DNA from: Deltaproteobacteria bacterium
Lineage (GTDB): Bacteria > Desulfobacterota > GWC2-55-46 > UBA9637
Assembly: GCA_016219285.1 (NCBI GenBank)
Contig: JACRNJ010000049.1
Location: forward strand, 1-60,732
Direction of reading: 5' to 3'
Length of the DNA: 60,732 nucleotides
Shown: positions 56,595 to 60,732 of the stretch, in pieces
Layout: every line of letters starts with the position of its first letter
How positions within the stretch are numbered: position 1 is the stretch's first letter
Program-made: the position numbers and the translations under genes
Notes under the pieces: generated by a model
Seen by the model: the letters and a program-made list of their open reading frames with translations, nothing else
Told to the model about the DNA's origin: nothing
Databases searched by the model: none

Positions 56595-58265
56595 TTAATA
56601 TTCCCTTTCCATGGGTTTGTGCCTGGTTATAACAACATCCTTATAGCCAAACTTAATACCACCGCCGTCTTTAAACAATAGTACGTGCTTCAGCCAGTTT
56701 TTATCATCTCTCGTTGGAAAATCAAGGCGATAATGGGCGCCTCTGCTCTCCTCCCTGTTTATAGCAGCAATCACTATGCATTCTGCTATTGTAAGCAAAT
56801 GACTTAATTCAAAAATTGATATAAGCTCGGTATTAAAAATATTTCCTTTATCTTCCAGATTGACATTCTTATATAACTCCTTTAATTCCTTTATCTTATT
56901 TAATACCTTATCCATCCTGCCTTTATCTCTGAAAACAGCCACATGCATGGTCATGGCCGAAGCAAGCTCATTTCTTAAAGCGGCCACCTGCTCACCGCCT
57001 GTCCTGTTCATTATGATTGCAATATCTCTTGCTGTATCCTGAAGCGCAGCCTCCGGAAAATCTTCCAGCGCAGCCTCTTTCGCATAATGAGATGCTGCAT
57101 ATCCAGCCCTTCTGCCAAAAACAACAGCATCCAATAAAGAATTCCCTCCTAACCTGTTAGCGCCATGAACACTCACGCAGGCACATTCACCTGCAGCATA
57201 AATGCCTTTTATGTTAGTGGCGCCCCATATATCTGTCTTAATGCCTCCCATTGAATAGTGGGCGCCTGGCTTTATGGGTACGAGCTCTTTTAAAGGGTCT
57301 ATGCCTTCAAAATCCATGGCAAGCTGTCGTATCTGTGGAAGTCTTTCATTTATCAGAGCCTCGCCAAGATGTCGTAGATCAAGAAATAGGCATCCGTCAA
57401 CTCCTCTGCCATCCTCAATCTCATGCTGTTCCGCCCTTGATACAACATCACGGCTGGCTAGTTCCATAGCCTTGGGAGCGTAGTTTTTCATAAATCGCTC
57501 ACCCTTGGAATTCAGAAGATAGCCGCCTTCGCCCCTTGCCCCTTCACTAATCAATATGCCGGTAGATTTCAGGGTTGTGGGATGAAACTGAACAAATTCC
57601 ATATCCATCAGCTCTGCGCCGCTGTTCAGCGCAAGTCCCATGCCGTCCCCTGTATTTATAAGGGCATTGGTAGAATTTTGATATACCCTTCCATAACCGC
57701 CTGTTGCAAGGATTATGGCCTTGACATGCAACCTGTGAAGTTTTCCTGTATGTATATCAATAGCAATCAAACCGCGGCATATGCCATTTTCAACTGCCAG
57801 TGAAACGACAAACCACTCTTCATAAACAGGCACACCGTGCCTGATGAGCTGCTCATACAAGGTATTAAGAATAGCATGGCCTGTCCTGTCTGCGGCATAA
57901 CATGTTCTGGGAAAAGCGGCGCCGCCAAACGGCCTCTGGGCAATGCTTCCTTTATCATCTCTGCTGAAAAGGCAGCCCATGTTGTCAAGCTCAAAGATAT
58001 CCTCAGGCGCCTCTTTGCACAATATCTCTATCGCATCCTGATCCCCAAGATAATCACTCCCCTTTACAGTATCAAAGGCATGGGCATTCCATGAATCGTT
58101 CATGGCAATAGCCGCATTTATCCCTCCCTGGGCAGAAACGGAATGGCTCCTTATAGGATGAACTTTAGATACAACAGCCACGTTCACGTCGTTTCGCGCA
58201 GCCTCAATAGCTGCCCTCATACCTGCCAACCCTCCCCCTACAACTATTACATCATGAGCTACCAA
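56595..58265 (-). CDS. sdhA: Succinate dehydrogenase / fumarate reductase flavoprotein subunit
   Basis: A 556-residue flavoprotein: [17 protein letters not shown] (FAD), [11 protein letters not shown] with the His for covalent [21 protein letters not shown], the catalytic region HYSMGGI, and [10 protein letters not shown]. It oxidises succinate or reduces fumarate at the membrane. The likely start is the TTG after GGGAGG; upstream in-frame codons come from an 8-nt repeat (GAATCGGT). The iron-sulfur and anchor subunits are not visible here. Confidence 0.95.
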   Translation of the reverse strand: MVAHDVIVVGGGLAGMRAAIEAARNDVNVAVVSKVHPIRSHSVSAQGGINAAIAMNDSWNAHAFDTVKGSDYLGDQDAIEILCKEAPEDIFELDNMGCLFSRDDKGSIAQRPFGGAAFPRTCYAADRTGHAILNTLYEQLIRHGVPVYEEWFVVSLAVENGICRGLIAIDIHTGKLHRLHVKAIILATGGYGRVYQNSTNALINTGDGMGLALNSGAELMDMEFVQFHPTTLKSTGILISEGARGEGGYLLNSKGERFMKNYAPKAMELASRDVVSRAEQHEIEDGRGVDGCLFLDLRHLGEALINERLPQIRQLAMDFEGIDPLKELVPIKPGAHYSMGGIKTDIWGATNIKGIYAAGECACVSVHGANRLGGNSLLDAVVFGRRAGYAASHYAKEAALEDFPEAALQDTARDIAIIMNRTGGEQVAALRNELASAMTMHVAVFRDKGRMDKVLNKIKELKELYKNVNLEDKGNIFNTELISIFELSHLLTIAECIVIAAINREESRGAHYRLDFPTRDDKNWLKHVLLFKDGGGIKFGYKDVVITRHKPMEREY

Positions 58266-58267
58266 AG

Positions 58268-58318
58268 AGACCTCCCTCAAAATATGAATCGGAGAATCGG
58301 TGAATCGGTGAAAAAACA
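58268..58318. repeat. Octad array upstream of sdhA
   Basis: GAATCGGA, GAATCGGT, GAATCGGT, GAAAAAAC (from about 58286): four 8-nt units immediately upstream of the flavoprotein start, creating a false upstream extension of its frame. Confidence 0.6.
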
Positions 58319-58367
58319 TCTCCGCTTCTTACTTCTGTTTAAAAGTCTAACCTAAAAACATGGGTTG

Positions 58368-58796
58368 TCAAGGTAGGAAAAGTTTGGCCTGTAATATTCC
58401 GCCGCCCTGGCTTATCTTCCTAACCCTATTGTTGCCGGAATCGGCAACATAGATATTGCCATTATCATCAACGGCTATGCCTGCCGGCCAGTTGAATTGC
58501 GCCCTTTCCATTGAACCATCAAGATTACCCTGTATGCCTCTGCCGGCAATAGTAGCAACAATATATGAGCCTATGCCATTGCCGGCGCCAAATGGAGCAG
58601 CGCCTGTGGCTGCAATGCAGAAGAAAAATATGAAGCATGAAAAAAGCAATACCGGATATTTTTTGCCCCGGAAATGGGCTGTGGCTGCCCTTTGGTCAGG
58701 CACGGTTAAAGCCGTGCCTGCTGTAGGCACAAATTTATTCGTGCAGCTGCCAATTTTTATGCCTCTTTGTAAGCCAATGACTCGCGAGGGGTTCAC
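58368..58796 (-). pseudogene. Truncated NHL-repeat protein
   Basis: The central part has a signal-like hydrophobic segment (LLFSCFIFFFCIAATGAAP), then one NHL unit (VATIAGRGIQGNLDG...WPAGIAVDDNGNIYVADSGNNRVRKIS). It ends abruptly after ~10 unrelated residues. NHL beta-propellers need about six repeats, so it is a remnant or a 3' truncation. The first ~45 codons are hairpin repeats (AGGCACGG/CCGTGCCT, 58698-58719; GCAC...GTGC, 58727-58744), not native coding sequence. Confidence 0.7.
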
Positions 58797-58997
58797 CTAT
58801 TCTTTATCCTTTTTTGAAGCCTTTGCAGCAGGTTTTTTGTGGATAATCTTTTTTTCCACTTTTACTTCTTCTATAACCACTGCCGGCTTTTTATGAGGGT
58901 TTGAGCTTGCATGGGTCATAAGCTCCCGTATCCGCGCCTTAAGTCTCTTTTCCCTTCTCTGCCGCCTTCTGCGGATATCCCTTTCTCTTTCCCTCAT
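58797..58997 (-). CDS. Small highly basic protein
   Basis: A 66-residue protein: an Arg-rich N-terminus (RERERDIRRRRQRREKRLKAR) and a Lys/Ala/Pro-rich tail (KKPAVVIEEVKVEKKI, KPAAKASKKD). It probably binds nucleic acid or ribosomes. The RRRRxRR start resembles small proteins grouped as DUF6800, but the assignment is weak. GGAGGTGT precedes the ATG. Confidence 0.6.
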   Translation of the reverse strand: MRERERDIRRRRQRREKRLKARIRELMTHASSNPHKKPAVVIEEVKVEKKIIHKKPAAKASKKDKE

Positions 58998-59021
58998 ACC
59001 TCTACACCTCCGTATTTGAAT

Positions 59022-60732
59022 CTATGCAGAAACAACCTTGTTTCTTCCTGTCTCTTTTGCTTTGTATAGGGCGTCATCTGCCTTCTTTATAAGCTCATCG
59101 GCATTTGCCGCATCAGTTCCCTGCTTAATGCCCCCGATAGAACCATTCGAGGGCAGGCCTGCAGGGACAGGCTTAAATACAGCGACTCCGATGCTTACAG
59201 TCAAATTGCCGTTGGGCTGGGTCTGTTTCAGAGGGAATGGGTAATCTGCTATAATCTTTCTTAGCTTTTCAGCCATTTTCACTGCCTGTTCTTTGTCTGT
59301 TTCAGGAGATATTATAACGAACTCCTCTCCTCCATAACGCGCGGCAATATCAGAATTTCTTATCGCCTGTGTTATTACACCCGCGAATCCTCTTAAAATT
59401 TCATCCCCGCCCTGATGCCCATGCGTGTCATTATAATGCTTGAAATAATCTATATCCATTATCAAGAGAGAGAGCGGGCGATTATACCTCTCCGCACGGC
59501 TAATCTCTTGTTTAAGCCTTGTCACAAAAAAACGACGATTATACAGCCCGGTAAGACCATCGGTAATCGCCATAACCTTTGTTTCTTTATACAGTCTTGC
59601 ATTCTCAAGGGCAACGGCAACATTCTCTGCAACTGCCTTCAAAAGCTCCAAATCCGTCCTCTCAAAAACGCCAGGTTTATTCTTATAGGCGCATAACAAC
59701 CCAATGATTTTCCCCCTCACCCCAAACGGAACCGCAATAATGCTCTGTATCTCGCTATCAATTATATCGCCAGGGACAATATCTTTCTCCATGCTTACAT
59801 CTCTTATCAGTCTTGCCTCTCCTGACATGGCCACCCAGCCGTAAAAACCCTGGCCGACCTTATATCGGCTGTTTGCACATTTGCACGCATCAGGCGAGCC
59901 TGCGGTGCATGACGCCACATAAAGCTCCTGTGTCTTATCATCTAAAAGCATAATTATAACATCTTCCATGTTAAGATCGCTGCTTACCTTCTTTACAATC
60001 TCTTTTAACAATTCCTCTGCCTCAATGGCAGTAGATAACGTCTTGCTTATATTGTAGAGCGTATAGAGCTCAAATATCCTCCTGTCAAGCTCCTTCTTTG
60101 CCTCTTGAAGAGAGGCCGCCATATGATTGAATGCGCCTGCAAGCCCTTCCAGTTCATCGCCTGTATTTATATCAAGACGATGGATAAGGTTTCCTTTTGC
60201 AATAATATCAGCCCCTTGATGAAGCTCGTTAATGGGTTTGGTCACATACCTTCTCAGATAATAATAAAGCAGCCCCGCTGAACATAGCAGTGTGACAAAG
60301 GCTATTGCCGCATAGAGGATAATCTTGCCGGTCAATGCATCTGCCTTTGCCTTGGCCAGGACAAGTTCGTCTTCTGCAACTTTATGAAAACCATCCACTT
60401 CCTTGAGCAGGCTCTCGCCCATAGAACGCATCTCTTGGCTAAGGTTATAAGCCTCTTTGTTCCCGACAGGATTATCCATATAGAGTATGGCAATGGCCTT
60501 TTCTCCAAAGACTATAACATCTCCTTGGGTCTTTCCGGCAATATCCTGCCATGCCTTATCCGTGTCAATGGCTTTGAGTTCAGCAAATAACCCTGACATC
60601 TCATTAATAATAGAGTCAAACCTATCCCTATCTGTAATATCACCTCCAATCAGATAATCATCTATGGGATGCTGCAATCTGCTCACCTGCAATTGGAGAT
60701 TGCCTGTAAGGCTAACCTTTTTGGCCGCAACA
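59022..60732 (-). CDS. Membrane diguanylate cyclase (HAMP-GAF-GGDEF), 5' end cut by window
   Basis: The frame is open to the right edge, so the N-terminus is missing. Visible order: periplasmic helical sensor, one membrane helix (about 125-145 of the visible part), HAMP (PINELHQGADIIAKGNL), GAF with Cys (CTAGSPDACKCANS), then GGDEF with the active signature GGEEF and an inhibitory I-site RNSD before it. It makes c-di-GMP. A segment near the C-terminus (AGLPSNGSIGGIKQGTDAA) breaks the GGDEF fold's last strands and may be another repeat-derived insertion. Confidence 0.92.
   Translation of the reverse strand, partial: VAAKKVSLTGNLQLQVSRLQHPIDDYLIGGDITDRDRFDSIINEMSGLFAELKAIDTDKAWQDIAGKTQGDVIVFGEKAIAILYMDNPVGNKEAYNLSQEMRSMGESLLKEVDGFHKVAEDELVLAKAKADALTGKIILYAAIAFVTLLCSAGLLYYYLRRYVTKPINELHQGADIIAKGNLIHRLDINTGDELEGLAGAFNHMAASLQEAKKELDRRIFELYTLYNISKTLSTAIEAEELLKEIVKKVSSDLNMEDVIIMLLDDKTQELYVASCTAGSPDACKCANSRYKVGQGFYGWVAMSGEARLIRDVSMEKDIVPGDIIDSEIQSIIAVPFGVRGKIIGLLCAYKNKPGVFERTDLELLKAVAENVAVALENARLYKETKVMAITDGLTGLYNRRFFVTRLKQEISRAERYNRPLSLLIMDIDYFKHYNDTHGHQGGDEILRGFAGVITQAIRNSDIAARYGGEEFVIISPETDKEQAVKMAEKLRKIIADYPFPLKQTQPNGNLTVSIGVAVFKPVPAGLPSNGSIGGIKQGTDAANADELIKKADDALYKAKETGRNKVVSA

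Overview
The window reads as chromosome of a Gram-negative (diderm), moderately AT-rich bacterium. Lnt, YbbR/CdaR, RpoD and the gene orders ftsH-folP-cdaA-cdaR-glmM-pdxJ-acpS and phoH-pgpH-ybeY-dgk-lnt-prfB resemble Desulfobacterota/Nitrospirota-type genomes. That placement is inferred from gene order and protein style; no phylogeny was run. Both ends cut a gene: an Mrp-type ATPase on the left and a GGDEF protein on the right.

Layout. 1-1.7 kb: Mrp ATPase, a PCP-reductase-domain protein and a hemerythrin. 1.7-6.3 kb: an NtrC-type two-component pair divergent from cstA. 6.5-14.4 kb (minus): ftsH-folP-cdaA-cdaR-glmM-pdxJ-acpS, joining c-di-AMP synthesis to cell-wall precursor and cofactor genes. 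14.6-17.4 kb: class II ribonucleotide reductase behind two NrdR-like boxes. 17.6-20.3 kb: a pilin, a broken response regulator, a MITE-like element and a luxI/luxR quorum-sensing pair with a lux-box-type palindrome. 20.4-29 kb: prfB (programmed frameshift), lnt, a DAGK-PAP2 fusion, ybeY, pgpH (c-di-AMP phosphodiesterase family), phoH and a GH57 enzyme. 30.5-36.5 kb: purS/purQ, then a scarred island (chimeric pseudogene, truncated radical SAM gene, one intact-looking and several decayed toxin-antitoxin genes) next to pyrC-pyrB-pyrR, which has a PyrR-type attenuator. 37-44.8 kb: a glycosyltransferase-like gene, a copper P-type ATPase, a phosphoesterase, rsmE, a DMT transporter and recQ. 44.8-51.2 kb: accessory region with repeats, an IS, a MjaI-like restriction-modification operon and a DUF4325 gene. 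51.3-60.7 kb: maf, yggS, proC, yggT, yggU, rpoD, sdhA/frdA and a diguanylate cyclase.

The most unusual signal is repetitive DNA. Many loci, both between and inside genes, carry arrays of about four tandem 7-nt (sometimes 8-nt) units. The unit sequence differs from locus to locus while the period and copy number stay the same. In nrdJ two insertions share one architecture: four heptads, one spacer heptad, four heptads (63 nt, 21 codons), so the frame is kept. Similar arrays sit in frame in copA, lnt, ybeY and pyrC. A second class, short palindromes, lies in frame in the transposase, the DUF4325 gene and pgpH. The overall picture is a genome in which intergenic-type repeats repeatedly invade coding sequence in frame. 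All motif and repeat calls were made by eye.
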